A DNA stretch of 64,000 nucleotides from an uncultured Collinsella sp. (lineage in GTDB: Bacteria; Actinomycetota; Coriobacteriia; Coriobacteriales; Coriobacteriaceae): the NCBI GenBank assembly GCA_959028445.1, contig CAUFRY010000004.1, forward strand, positions 1 through 64,000. Reading direction: 5' to 3'. The notes beneath the pieces were generated by a model, which saw only the letters and a program-made list of their open reading frames with translations, was not told the origin of the DNA and ran no database searches. The stretch's first letter is position 1, and every line of letters starts with the position of its first letter. Shown piece after piece: positions 18,486 to 27,187 of this stretch. The translations under genes were made by a program, and so were the position numbers.

Positions 18486-19604
18486 ATGAATCCAAATCCC
18501 TTTAAGCCAACGGCAGGCAAGCGGCCTCCGATGCTCATCGGTCGCGAGTCGGTCATCGAAGATTTCGAGGAAGGGCTCGATAACGGCGCCGGAGCGCCGG
18601 GCAGGCTCATGCTCATTACGGGAAACCGCGGCTGCGGCAAGACGGTTCTCCTGCGGGAGCTGCAACGTCTAGCCAATGAGCGCGGATGGGCGGTTGTTTC
18701 CGATTCCGCTTCGCTTGGCTTATGCGACCGCTTGGCCGACGCGCTTCGCTCGAATAAACCCGTTGTGACGTCAATGGAGTTCGGTCCGTCGTTTGGCCGG
18801 ATGTCGGTCGAGGCAGCGCGAGCAAAGGGCGAGACGTTGCGAGGGCTGGTCAACGAGCGCCTTAAGAAGCTCGGTCCAGGCAAGGGCATACTGTTTGCGA
18901 TTGACGAGGCCCAATCTGCGTCTATCGAGGAACTGGCGGCTCTTGCTGTTCTCTATCAGCAGGTGCTCGGAGACCAGGATGCCACGGGCTTGCCCGATAG
19001 CGACCAGCGCGGTCTTGCGCTGGTGTTCGCCGGCTTGCCCAGTATGGTTGACGATCTGCTTGAAGAGCCGAGCGTGACGTTTTTGCGGCGTGCCCAGCAG
19101 CGTACGCTGGGGGCGATATCTTTGCCCAAGGTCCGCGATTCGTATATCCAGACGGTCGAGGGCGCCGGTCTTTGTGTCAATGCGGAGACGGCGGACCTTG
19201 CGGCACGCAAGAGCATGGGGCATCCCTATATGGTTCAGCTGGTGGGCTATTACATGTGGCGCTCTGCCGTCCGGCGTGGCTCGCAGGTCATCGAAAGGTG
19301 CGATGCCGAGGCCGGCCATACGGACGCCGTCTCCGAGTTCTACGAAGCGGTTGACGCGCCCCTGTATTACGGGCTGCGTAGTCCACAGCGCCTCTTTATC
19401 GAGGCCATGGCTGCTGACGAGGGTAAGCCGACGCGCATGGCGGATATCATTGAGCGTTGCGATCGCACCCAGAGCTGGGCGAGTAAATATCGCGCAAGCC
19501 TGATTCGCGAGCGCGTCATCGAGGCTGCTGGATACGGCCTCGTCCGGTTTACCGTGCCCATGCTGGGCGCGTACATTCGCGATCGAGTTTTATGGCATGA
19601 GTAG
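18486..19604 (+). CDS. AAA ATPase with C-terminal winged-helix-like region
   Basis: A 372-residue P-loop ATPase. It begins NPFKPTAGKRPPMLIGRE, the usual entry of archaeal-type or ORC/STAND-like ATPases. Walker A is GNRGCGKT (46-53) and Walker B GILFAIDEAQ (134-143). Sensor-like LALVFAGLPSMV and FLRRAQQRTLG follow. The last 80 residues read as a winged helix (LFIEAMAADEG..TRMADIIERCDRTQSWASKYRASLIRERVIE). It is paralogous to the protein at 22151-23251. The UvrA-like gene overlaps its 3-prime end by eight bases, so the two are coupled. The biological role is not known; DNA-bound regulator or defence-type switch are options. Confidence 0.8.
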   Translation: MNPNPFKPTAGKRPPMLIGRESVIEDFEEGLDNGAGAPGRLMLITGNRGCGKTVLLRELQRLANERGWAVVSDSASLGLCDRLADALRSNKPVVTSMEFGPSFGRMSVEAARAKGETLRGLVNERLKKLGPGKGILFAIDEAQSASIEELAALAVLYQQVLGDQDATGLPDSDQRGLALVFAGLPSMVDDLLEEPSVTFLRRAQQRTLGAISLPKVRDSYIQTVEGAGLCVNAETADLAARKSMGHPYMVQLVGYYMWRSAVRRGSQVIERCDAEAGHTDAVSEFYEAVDAPLYYGLRSPQRLFIEAMAADEGKPTRMADIIERCDRTQSWASKYRASLIRERVIEAAGYGLVRFTVPMLGAYIRDRVLWHE

Positions 19605-22110
19605 GGTGATAAAGGTGACGGAACAGAAGATGAGCCCGCAGGCTATCGAGGTGCGTGGCGCGCGTGTCCATAACCTTAAGGACATCGATATCGATATTCC
19701 GCTGGGAAGGCTCGTGGGTATTGCCGGCGTGTCGGGTTCGGGCAAGAGTTCGTTGGCACTGGGGGTTCTTTATGCCGAGGGCTCGCGTCGCTACTTGGAA
19801 GCACTTAGCACCTATACTCGACGTCGCCTGACGCAGGCCGAACACGCCCAGGTGGACGAGGTGCTACACGTGCCGGCGGCGCTCGCGCTGCACCAGCGTC
19901 CGAGCGTGCCGGGCGTGCGCTCCACCTTTGGCACCATGACCGAGCTCAACAACAGCCTGCGTCTGCTCTTTAGCCGTTGCGCCCATCACGTGTGCCCGCA
20001 TTGCGGGGCGCGTGTGGAGCCAAGCCTCAACGTAGCGGCTGGCCTGTCGCTCACGTGTCCGACGTGCGGCCGCGAGTTCTACGCTCCGAGCGCCGAGGAC
20101 CTTGCCTTTAACAGTGGCGGTGCGTGTCCCACCTGTGGCGGCACCGGTGTCATGCGCGAGGTGGACGAGGCGAGCCTGGTGCCCGACGAGTCAAAGACCA
20201 TCAACGAAGGTGCGGTGCTTCCCTGGGGTACGCTCATGTGGGATTTGATGAAGCAGGTCGCCGGCGAGATGGGCGTGCGCACCGACGTGCCGTTTAACCA
20301 GCTCACGCCTCAAGAGCGCGACATCGTGTTCCACGGCCCGGCGGTTAAGAAGCACATTCTTTACGTTCCCAAAAACGGCGAGGGTGCCACGCCGCTCGAC
20401 TTTACCTATTACAACGCCGTCTATACCGTCGAGAATGCGCTCGCCAAGGTTAAGGACGACAAGGGCTTAAAACGCGTTGCGCGCTTTTTGCGCGAGGGAG
20501 CATGCCGCGATTGCGGCGGCACGCGTCTCTCCGAGGCTGCGCGGCAGCCCCAGGTGTGCGGTATCAATCTGGCGCAGGCCGCGGCCATGACGCTGGGTGA
20601 GGCGATTGAGTGGGTGCGCGGGGTGCCCGCATCCTTGCCGCCCGAGATGCGGCCCATGGCAGCGGATATCTGCGATTCGTTTTTGGGCACGGCTCGTCGT
20701 CTGGTCGACCTGGGTCTCGATTACCTTTCGCTCGATCGCGCCGGTGCCACGCTCTCCACGGGTGAGCGTCAGCGCGTGCAGCTCGCCCGCGTGGTGCGCA
20801 ACCGATCGACAGGCGTGCTTTATGTACTGGACGAGCCCTCAATTGGCCTGCATCCTGCCAATGTCGACGGCTTGGTGGGTGTGATGCGCGACCTAGTGGG
20901 CGACGGCAACACCGTGGTTGTTGTCGACCACGATACGCGCGTGTTGGCGGAGGCTGATTATCTGGTTGAGATGGGCCCCGTTGCCGGAGCAGGCGGCGGC
21001 AATGTGATCGCCGCTGGTACGGTTGACGAGGTCGAACAATCGCAGGGCAGCCGCATCGCACCGTTTTTGCGCGCAGACCCCAAGCGTTTGCGCCCGCGGG
21101 TGGCTGACGACGAAATGTTCGATCAAGGCCATATCCGCATGGCGACCGATGCCATCCATACCGTCAAACCGCTCGAAGTCGATATACCGCGCGGTCGCCT
21201 TGTCACGGTGACGGGCGTTTCGGGTTCGGGCAAGACAACCCTGGTGCTCGAGACGCTCATCCCTGCACTCAAGGCTCGGGCAACTGGCGCGCGCCTGCCA
21301 AGCCATGTGCGCTGGGTCGACGCCGAGGGCATCGCACGCGCCAACCTGATTGACGCCACGCCCATCGGCGCCAACGTGCGCTCGACGGTGGCGACTTATG
21401 CCGACATCCATGACGAGCTGCGCCGCGCCTTCGCCCGTACGTCTGAGGCCAAGGCAGCCGGCTACAAGGCAGGCGCCTTTAGCTACAACACCGGCGCCTT
21501 GCGCTGCCCTACGTGCGACGGCACAGGCTCGATATCACTCGACGTGCAGTTTTTGCCCGATGTCGAGATCGTCTGCCCGGCATGTCGCGGCTTACGTTAT
21601 GCAGACGCGGCTTCGCATATCCATCGCGAGGGCAAGGACGGGAGTCTGCTTACGTTGCCGCAGCTCATGGACATGAGTGTGGACGAGGCCCTCGACGCCA
21701 CGGTGGGACTCAAGAAGGTTCAGACGCGTTTGCAGACCTTGCACGACCTGGGCCTGGGTTATCTCACGCTTGGCGAGCCCACACCGGCGCTCTCGGGCGG
21801 CGAGGCACAGCGTCTTAAGCTTGCGAGCGAGATGGGCCGCGTGCAGGATGATGCCGTATTCGTATTTGACGAGCCCACGATCGGCCTGCATCCGCTCGAT
21901 GTTCAAGTGCTGTTGAGCGTGTTTGACGGCCTCGTTGCCAAGGGCGCCACGGTTATCGTGATCGAACACGATCTCGACCTTATCCGCAATGCCGATTACT
22001 TGATCGACATGGGTCCAGGCGGTGGTGATGCGGGCGGGCAAATCGTCTGCGCCGGCACGCCGGGGGACATTGTGGCCTGCTCCAAGAGCATTACCGGCCG
22101 CTATCTATAG
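19597..22110 (+). CDS. UvrA-like ABC ATPase (UvrA2/DrrC type)
   Basis: An 837-residue double ABC protein. The first cassette has Walker A GVSGSGKSS (44-52) and signature LSTGERQRVQLAR; the second has GVSGSGKTT and LSGGEAQRLKLASEM, both with DEPxIGLHP Walker B regions. Zinc-finger pairs are present: CPHCGARVEP..CPTCGREF, CPTCGGTG, and CPTCDGTG..CPACRGLRY. It is about 100 residues shorter than repair UvrA, mostly before the first signature. It therefore probably belongs to the accessory UvrA2 class linked to drug tolerance and not to core excision repair. Translation may start at 19597 or at the ATG at 19630; neither has a strong ribosome site, which fits coupling to the upstream ATPase. Confidence 0.87.
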   Translation: MSRVIKVTEQKMSPQAIEVRGARVHNLKDIDIDIPLGRLVGIAGVSGSGKSSLALGVLYAEGSRRYLEALSTYTRRRLTQAEHAQVDEVLHVPAALALHQRPSVPGVRSTFGTMTELNNSLRLLFSRCAHHVCPHCGARVEPSLNVAAGLSLTCPTCGREFYAPSAEDLAFNSGGACPTCGGTGVMREVDEASLVPDESKTINEGAVLPWGTLMWDLMKQVAGEMGVRTDVPFNQLTPQERDIVFHGPAVKKHILYVPKNGEGATPLDFTYYNAVYTVENALAKVKDDKGLKRVARFLREGACRDCGGTRLSEAARQPQVCGINLAQAAAMTLGEAIEWVRGVPASLPPEMRPMAADICDSFLGTARRLVDLGLDYLSLDRAGATLSTGERQRVQLARVVRNRSTGVLYVLDEPSIGLHPANVDGLVGVMRDLVGDGNTVVVVDHDTRVLAEADYLVEMGPVAGAGGGNVIAAGTVDEVEQSQGSRIAPFLRADPKRLRPRVADDEMFDQGHIRMATDAIHTVKPLEVDIPRGRLVTVTGVSGSGKTTLVLETLIPALKARATGARLPSHVRWVDAEGIARANLIDATPIGANVRSTVATYADIHDELRRAFARTSEAKAAGYKAGAFSYNTGALRCPTCDGTGSISLDVQFLPDVEIVCPACRGLRYADAASHIHREGKDGSLLTLPQLMDMSVDEALDATVGLKKVQTRLQTLHDLGLGYLTLGEPTPALSGGEAQRLKLASEMGRVQDDAVFVFDEPTIGLHPLDVQVLLSVFDGLVAKGATVIVIEHDLDLIRNADYLIDMGPGGGDAGGQIVCAGTPGDIVACSKSITGRYL

Positions 22111-22113
22111 GCG

Positions 22114-22144
22114 ATGTGACAAAGGGACTGCCCCTTTGTCACAT
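22114..22144. repeat. GGGACTGCCCC hairpin
   Basis: ATGTGACAAAGGG (22114-22126) pairs with CCCTTTGTCACAT (22132-22144) around ACTGC. It lies four bases after the stop of the UvrA-like gene and seven before the stop of the convergent ATPase gene, so it may also terminate both. The core resembles the second hairpin of the composite repeats. Confidence 0.8.
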
Positions 22145-22150
22145 TGACTT

Positions 22151-23251
22151 CTATTTCACGCATTGAGCGGCGAGATAGTCGCGGAAGAATGGCAATTCAA
22201 AAGCGACGATTCCGCGTCCGCGTTCTCCAATGATGCCGGCATCTATCATGCGGCGTCGGTAGCGGGAGACCTGCTGTGGCGAACGCTTGAGGCGTTCGAC
22301 AAGGTTAGCGGTGGTGGACTCTTCCTCGTCATCGAGCATGGCGATGAGGAATCGCTTGTCCTCTGCAGTGAGTTCCCGATAGGTTGTCGCGAGGATTCGG
22401 TCGTCCATCTCGTCGCGCGCGATTTTGATTCCCAGGTCAAAGTCGCGTGACGAGATTTCCTTCGAATCGCTTGTGAGATCCCAGGCACGGTAGCCTACGA
22501 GTTGCAATAGGAAGGGAAAACCAGAGATCGAGCGAACGGCTCTATCGATTCCCTCGGCATCTGCCAGGCGATCGTTTTCCTGGATTGTGCGAATCAAGGC
22601 TTCGCGTACTTCATAGTCGGCAATGCGACCCAGATGATATTGTTGGGCGCGGCGGAGGAACGAGACCGTCTTGTGGTTCAGCAACGTCGAGACGTTGTTG
22701 GGAAGTCCCGCCATGAGCAGCGCGACGCGTTTTCCCTCGGTCACAAAGTGCTGATACGTCGCTGCGAGCTGAATCATCTCGTCGAGTGTCGGGTCCACCT
22801 CGTCAACCGTGACGAGCAGACCGGTGCCCGCCTCGTTGAGCTGGTCGATGATGTCGCTCATGCGATAACGCCAGGTTGAGGCATCGTGAACGCGATTTAC
22901 CTCAACGCTGCCGAGCGGTGCAATTCCGAGACCGGTGACTTCGAAGTGGTTGGACGAGTCGATGAGATGGGCTGCGGCACGTTTCGTCCCGAACTCGATT
23001 TCCTCAAGCATTCCCGGGAGCGCGGTCGTCTTTACGGCTATCCAGCCGTGGGATTCCGCCCTTGTCGCGAGCGACGACATGAGAGCGGTTTTACCGGTTC
23101 CACGCGCGCCTGAGAAGATCGAGGTCAATTCTGGGCGCCTGCGCTGGCTCAAGAAGGCACGGTCCAAATCCCGAATAATCTGTTGTCTGCCAGCGAGATG
23201 GGCAGGAACCTCACCAAAACTGGGGGTAAACGGGTTCTCGAGATATTTCAC
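22151..23251 (-). CDS. AAA ATPase with C-terminal winged-helix-like region, paralogue
   Basis: A 366-residue P-loop ATPase. Walker A is GARGTGKT (48-55) and Walker B GLLVTVDEVD (144-153). LMAGLPNNVSTLLN and SFLRRAQQYHLGRI correspond closely to the AGLPSMV and FLRRAQQRTLG blocks of the 18486-19604 protein. The C-terminus is a winged helix (DKRFLIAMLDDEEESTTANLVERLKRSPQQVSRYRRRMIDAGII). It converges on the UvrA-like gene and is divergent from the serine recombinase. No effector domain is visible. The function is unknown. Confidence 0.8.
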   Translation of the reverse strand: MKYLENPFTPSFGEVPAHLAGRQQIIRDLDRAFLSQRRRPELTSIFSGARGTGKTALMSSLATRAESHGWIAVKTTALPGMLEEIEFGTKRAAAHLIDSSNHFEVTGLGIAPLGSVEVNRVHDASTWRYRMSDIIDQLNEAGTGLLVTVDEVDPTLDEMIQLAATYQHFVTEGKRVALLMAGLPNNVSTLLNHKTVSFLRRAQQYHLGRIADYEVREALIRTIQENDRLADAEGIDRAVRSISGFPFLLQLVGYRAWDLTSDSKEISSRDFDLGIKIARDEMDDRILATTYRELTAEDKRFLIAMLDDEEESTTANLVERLKRSPQQVSRYRRRMIDAGIIGERGRGIVAFELPFFRDYLAAQCVK

Positions 23252-23290
23252 AAGGCTCTCCTTTCACACCGCCGTTTAACTTCATTTTAC

Positions 23291-23330
23291 TTTAGTTAAT
23301 TTCAGTTAAAAGTGATTATTTTCAGTTCAA
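23291..23330. promoter_or_regulatory. Phased 10-bp direct repeats before the second AAA ATPase gene
   Basis: TTTAGTTAAT (23291), TTCAGTTAAA (23301) and TTCAGTTCAA (23321) are offset by exactly 10 and 20 bases. They lie 40-80 bases upstream of the ATPase start on the minus strand. The arrangement mirrors that of the paralogue at 18421-18450, but with a different sequence. Confidence 0.55.
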
Positions 23331-23393
23331 AGCATCTGGTTGGCATCGCACGTTATCGAAGTGATGCTTGAATAACTTACGTTGGAGCTCGAA

Positions 23394-23410
23394 AATGGGT
23401 TCAACCCATT
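23394..23410. promoter_or_regulatory. Palindrome between ATPase and recombinase genes
   Basis: AATGGGT-TCA-ACCCATT is a perfect 7-base dyad about 80 bases before the serine recombinase. It could be part of the recombination (res) site or an operator. Confidence 0.35.
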
Positions 23411-23488
23411 CGCGAAATTTGCACGCCCTATTGTGAGTGGGCTCTCAAATGAGCTGATGCTGCCATCGTGCGGCTGATAGGGGCAATC

Positions 23489-24124
23489 ATGAAAAACAGA
23501 ATCTATGGGTATGCTCGAGTTTCGTCAGCAGATCAGAACCTGGATCGCCAGCTGGATGCGCTGGAGCGGTTTCCGGTTCAAACGAATTTGATCTACGCTG
23601 ACAAAGCGAGCGGAAAGGACTTCAGGCGCCCTCAGTATCAGCGCCTTCTTCGTCGTCTGCGCGAAGGGGACGTTCTGGTGATTAAGAGTATCGACCGATT
23701 AGGTCGCGACTACCGGGAGGTTCTCGATGAATGGCGTCGCCTAACGACGGACAAACACGTTGCCATCGTGGTGCTCGATATGCCATTGCTTGATACACGC
23801 GAACAACCCAATGGAATTACGGGGACTTTTATTGCCGATCTAGTGCTTCAGGTTTTGAGCTACGTGGCTCAGGTGGAGCGCGAAAACATAAAGCAAAGAC
23901 AAGCTGAAGGTATTGCTTCGGCGCGATCACGCGGCATTCGATTTGGACGCCCAATGATCGAGCGTCCAGAAAACTATTGCTCAGTTGTCCAATCATTTAA
24001 AGGAGGTGGGGTGACAAGGCGGGATGCTGCCGCACTATTGGGCGTTAGTCCGTCGACGTTTGATCGTTGGAGACGGGCGGATTCAACTATTGTTGACCGC
24101 CCGCCGTTTAATCGTTCGCTTTAA
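23489..24124 (+). CDS. Serine recombinase, resolvase/invertase family
   Basis: A 211-residue small serine recombinase. The N-terminal catalytic domain opens MKNRIYGYARVSSADQNLDRQLDAL, where the first serine of ARVSS is the nucleophile. Conserved arginines are in DRLGRDYREV and the region ending QRQAEGIASARSRGIRFGRP. The C-terminal helix-turn-helix is VTRRDAAALLGVSPSTFDRWRR. The ATG at 23489 has GGGG upstream; a GTG at 23468 gives seven more residues of no known value. Codon use is more A+T-rich than the flanking core genes, suggesting transfer. It may resolve or invert the surrounding block. Confidence 0.9.
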   Translation: MKNRIYGYARVSSADQNLDRQLDALERFPVQTNLIYADKASGKDFRRPQYQRLLRRLREGDVLVIKSIDRLGRDYREVLDEWRRLTTDKHVAIVVLDMPLLDTREQPNGITGTFIADLVLQVLSYVAQVERENIKQRQAEGIASARSRGIRFGRPMIERPENYCSVVQSFKGGGVTRRDAAALLGVSPSTFDRWRRADSTIVDRPPFNRSL

Positions 24125-24285
24125 CTAGACAATTTGATGAGGGTAGTATTCTTACGCGGGCCCGCTCCTTCCCTCAGCATTTATCCAGTTCACGCCCTTA
24201 AGCCAAATAGTGCCACCGCGTTGTCAATTCGTCTGCTTTTTGACGAGGGGCTATAAGTTGCAACGTCAATCGAAGGGAAATAGTC

Positions 24286-25101
24286 ATGAAACGAAATATT
24301 ACTAAAAAGATGCCCATGATGGGTTTGCTTGTTCTGCTCATCTGTTCTCTGGGGTTCATTTCGGCCTGTTCACAGAATGATGCAAACACTGCAAAGTCGA
24401 AATATGTCGACGATAAGGCGATGAATGTTATCGCCGCCGGGTTTGAGAGAAGGTCCGACGTCATTGAATCTAATGCAAACGATGATGATCCTCATTCAAC
24501 CGAGAATATCCAGGAAGCTATTGAGGCCGAAATCAAGAACGACAAGGAACTCAAGAACGCTAGGTTTAAGGATTCCAAGATGCAACAGGACGTAATCACG
24601 TATCTGAATCTGCTTGATGACCAGCTTAAGGTGACCGAGGACTACTCGCAATCGTCTGCGGATTATTACGAAGAGTGGAATAAAGTCTACGATAAGCGGT
24701 CTGCGCAGCTCAAGAAGCTTGTTGATAATTACGGGCTGGAAGTAGGGGAAAAATATAAGGATGATTTCAACGACTTAATTAAGAATGGAAAGTCCGTAGC
24801 AGAGAAGACCCGCTATGAGGATGCCATCAACAGTTTGATTCAGGGAGCAAATTTCGAAAAATCGGATGACGGTTACGGTCTGTATACGTATACGGCGGTA
24901 GTTGAGAACACTTCTGGTATATCGTTCTCTAACGTCAGCCTGACACTTGCTCTCTATGATGCAGATGACATCAAAGCGGAGGAGACCTATGCGGACACTT
25001 CTTCGTGGGCACCGGGTGAAAAAGTCAAGTTCGAGGCAATGTCCGATGTTGACGCTGCGCGCGTTGTCGCATCTGTTTCCAGCTACGATGTAAATAAATA
25101 A
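24286..25101 (+). CDS. Lipoprotein with FxLYD-type C-terminal domain
   Basis: A 271-residue exported lipoprotein. A basic start is followed by a hydrophobic stretch and the lipobox FISAC, so Cys-28 would be lipidated. Residues 30-180 are charged and helical, probably an elongated stalk. The C-terminus (YTYTAVVENTSGISFSNVSLTLALYDADDI..) is a small beta-sandwich like the FxLYD domain found in many Gram-positive surface proteins. AAGGGA precedes the ATG. Base composition is A+T-rich relative to the rest of the window. The binding partner is unknown. Confidence 0.72.
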   Translation: MKRNITKKMPMMGLLVLLICSLGFISACSQNDANTAKSKYVDDKAMNVIAAGFERRSDVIESNANDDDPHSTENIQEAIEAEIKNDKELKNARFKDSKMQQDVITYLNLLDDQLKVTEDYSQSSADYYEEWNKVYDKRSAQLKKLVDNYGLEVGEKYKDDFNDLIKNGKSVAEKTRYEDAINSLIQGANFEKSDDGYGLYTYTAVVENTSGISFSNVSLTLALYDADDIKAEETYADTSSWAPGEKVKFEAMSDVDAARVVASVSSYDVNK

Positions 25102-25315
25102 GTTCTGCACGGAAGGGGCGGGTTAATCGGCAATGAATGGTTGACCTGCCCGTTTTATGCCAATTATTGAACAACAAGTGCTGCGAACGAATGTGTATTA
25201 TTTCGGATTGCAAACAACTGCCCTCGTCTAAAGACATGCTGAAAACGACAATTAAGGCATGAGGTATAACCCACGGCAGTTTCTTAAATAACAGGGATTT
25301 TGAAAGGAATAGGGG

Positions 25316-25987
25316 ATGGATGAGATGGAGGAAGGCATGGGGGCGCTGAAAGCGAAACTCGGGAGAATTCTGACGAAACCCAAGGTATTCATCGCGGGCT
25401 TGGCGCTTGGCGGGCTGATTGTAGCTGTACTTTTTATTAGCATCTTTAATAACGGCAAAGCTGCGGGTGCAAAAGAAGCGACCCCCAATACGCTCTCCCC
25501 GTCGGTCGTGTTTGAACGTATCGCTTCCCAGAATGAGATGGTTTCTGCATCGCAGAACTATACGATTGTCGATAAGGTGACAGATACCAAGAGGTTTTTC
25601 GATTGGTTTGATATCCCGTTTACAGAAAACAGTTTTTGGTATCGCTATGTTGGAACCATTAAGGCGGGCGTGAATCTCGAGACGGCAGAGATACATACAA
25701 ACAAGAAGAAGCTGACCATTACGATGGATGAGCCTTATGTAATCTCAAACACGCCGGATATGAAGAAATCGGGCGCTCTCGAGGAACGCAACAACATCCT
25801 CAATCCCATTGAGGTCAAAGACGTCACGGCGTTTGAAGCGCAGTGCAAGGAGCGGAGTGAAAGCGAGGCCATCAAGGATGGCGACCTGCTCGAAGAGGCT
25901 CGGGTGAACGCCGAAGCAAATATCCGCGCGATGTTCAACTCGGCATTTGGCGATGAATATACGGTTGATTTCGACTATCGGAAATAG
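25316..25987 (+). CDS. DUF4230-type membrane-anchored protein
   Basis: A 223-residue protein with one N-terminal membrane helix (VFIAGLALGGLIVAVLFISIF, about residues 24-44) and an extracellular domain. The domain matches the DUF4230 pattern: FERIASQNEMVSASQNYTIVDKV, then FDIPFTENSFWYRYVGTIKAGVNLETAEI and the TITMDEPYVISN strand. DUF4230 has no established function. AAAGGA precedes the ATG. The next gene starts nine bases after its stop, so the two are co-transcribed. Confidence 0.75.
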   Translation: MDEMEEGMGALKAKLGRILTKPKVFIAGLALGGLIVAVLFISIFNNGKAAGAKEATPNTLSPSVVFERIASQNEMVSASQNYTIVDKVTDTKRFFDWFDIPFTENSFWYRYVGTIKAGVNLETAEIHTNKKKLTITMDEPYVISNTPDMKKSGALEERNNILNPIEVKDVTAFEAQCKERSESEAIKDGDLLEEARVNAEANIRAMFNSAFGDEYTVDFDYRK

Positions 25988-25996
25988 GAGGTCACT

Positions 25997-27058
25997 ATGG
26001 AGGATAAAGACGATCTAGCTGTTGTCGAAAGAGAGGAGCTACCGCGACATAAGCAGAGTTTTGATATCTGTAAGGCCGCTGCCGGGTTGGTTGATGGCGC
26101 CGGAAGCGCGATGGCGGGCGCGGTTGCAACCGTACAGAAAGTTGCCGATGGTGCAATGCGTGCTGCAACTCCGATGGTCGATGACGCCTTGGCAGCTATT
26201 GCTGATGCGGCCGATGGTGCGGCAGGTGCTGCTGCGGATATCGGTGACGCCGTCAACGATTGGGCATACCAGCAGCAGCTTAATAGATACAGGCCGGTAA
26301 CCAAAGAGGTCTATCAGAGCCCTTCATTCCATTTGCCGAACATGATTCGAATTGTTGACGGAAATGAGCGTCGGGGCATCGATGTCTGTAGGGATGCTAT
26401 TGGTTGGTTGGATACTGTTAAGGGCACGCAGATTTTCAATTTGTACCGCGAAGCAATTGGGGATAGCGAGCTGTCTTTCTACCCTAAACCATCTCTTTAT
26501 TCCACATATTACATAGATGCTTTTGATCGGTCTCGCTTTGTTGATCTTGACTCTTATTTCGCAACCATGCAACAAGACAAGATGGCCGAGTTGAGACGGA
26601 TTGCGTTCATGCTTGGCGCGAAGCGCTGCAAGTTGGAGGTGACGGAGTACGAGGAAACTCGGAGAGGCCACCAGGTTAAGGGAAATGCCAAAGCGGGAAA
26701 GAAGGGCTCGGCTCGAATCAACGGCTCTTTGAGCGATTTAACGAGAAATGAGAAGATAATCCTGTTTACACAGGAATTCGAGGGAGACATGGTTCCACAG
26801 CGCCCTGAACTCCATTGGTATGCCCATGACTCTGACATTCTCTTGTTAATCGAAACGAGATGCGGTGGAGAGGATAAAAACAAGGCGAAGAGTTATCGGG
26901 TTGAATTGAAAAGCGAAACGACCATGACCATGTCCGTATCGCTTGCTATGGCTATCGATGAGGCATGCAGCAAGCTGAACATAAGGGCGAATTCGAGCCT
27001 GACAAGCCAAGCTAAGCGAGAACTTCGGCAGTCGTTTGTATTTGAAGTTGAATTCTGA
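25997..27058 (+). CDS. Unknown protein, Ala/Gly-rich N-terminus
   Basis: A 353-residue protein I do not recognise. Residues 25-95 are rich in Ala, Gly, Asp and Val in an amphipathic-helix pattern (GLVDGAGSAMAGAVATVQ). Residues 100-353 look globular: an RRGIDVCRDAIGWLDTVKGTQ segment, aromatic-rich SFYPKPSLYSTYYIDAFDRS, the basic loop KGNAKAGKKGSAR and a C-terminal strand-rich part. No signal peptide or clear membrane helix is present. AGGAGG lies five bases before the ATG. It is co-transcribed with the DUF4230 gene, hinting that they act together at the envelope. Its codon use is A+T-rich like the rest of this island. Confidence 0.65.
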   Translation: MEDKDDLAVVEREELPRHKQSFDICKAAAGLVDGAGSAMAGAVATVQKVADGAMRAATPMVDDALAAIADAADGAAGAAADIGDAVNDWAYQQQLNRYRPVTKEVYQSPSFHLPNMIRIVDGNERRGIDVCRDAIGWLDTVKGTQIFNLYREAIGDSELSFYPKPSLYSTYYIDAFDRSRFVDLDSYFATMQQDKMAELRRIAFMLGAKRCKLEVTEYEETRRGHQVKGNAKAGKKGSARINGSLSDLTRNEKIILFTQEFEGDMVPQRPELHWYAHDSDILLLIETRCGGEDKNKAKSYRVELKSETTMTMSVSLAMAIDEACSKLNIRANSSLTSQAKRELRQSFVFEVEF

Positions 27059-27076
27059 CGTGAATTGCCAGCAGCC

Positions 27077-27182
27077 AAATGCGGCAAAAGGGCTGTCCCT
27101 TTGCCGCATTTGATGTCAAAACCAGTTTGTCAAGAGCTAGAGGGTTTAAAAATCTGCCATTTCTACCCCGTCCCCTAATGGC
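27077..27182 (-). repeat. Composite double-hairpin repeat, right copy (inverted)
   Basis: Read on the minus strand it repeats the order of 18311-18415: CTGCCATT paired with AATGGCAG around AGGGGACGGGGTAGA, the atttttaaaccctct linker, then a hairpin with AAAGGGACAGCCCTTTT. The second stem (AAATGCGGCAA with TTGCCGCATTT) is fully paired here. It lies between the unknown gene and trmL and ends six bases beyond the stop of trmL. Confidence 0.85.
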
Positions 27183-27187
27183 AGGTT

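Noticed and set aside
19597..22110. Calling the UvrA-like gene as housekeeping uvrA
   Set aside because: It is about 100 residues short before the first signature and is not near uvrB or uvrC, so the accessory UvrA2 class fits better.
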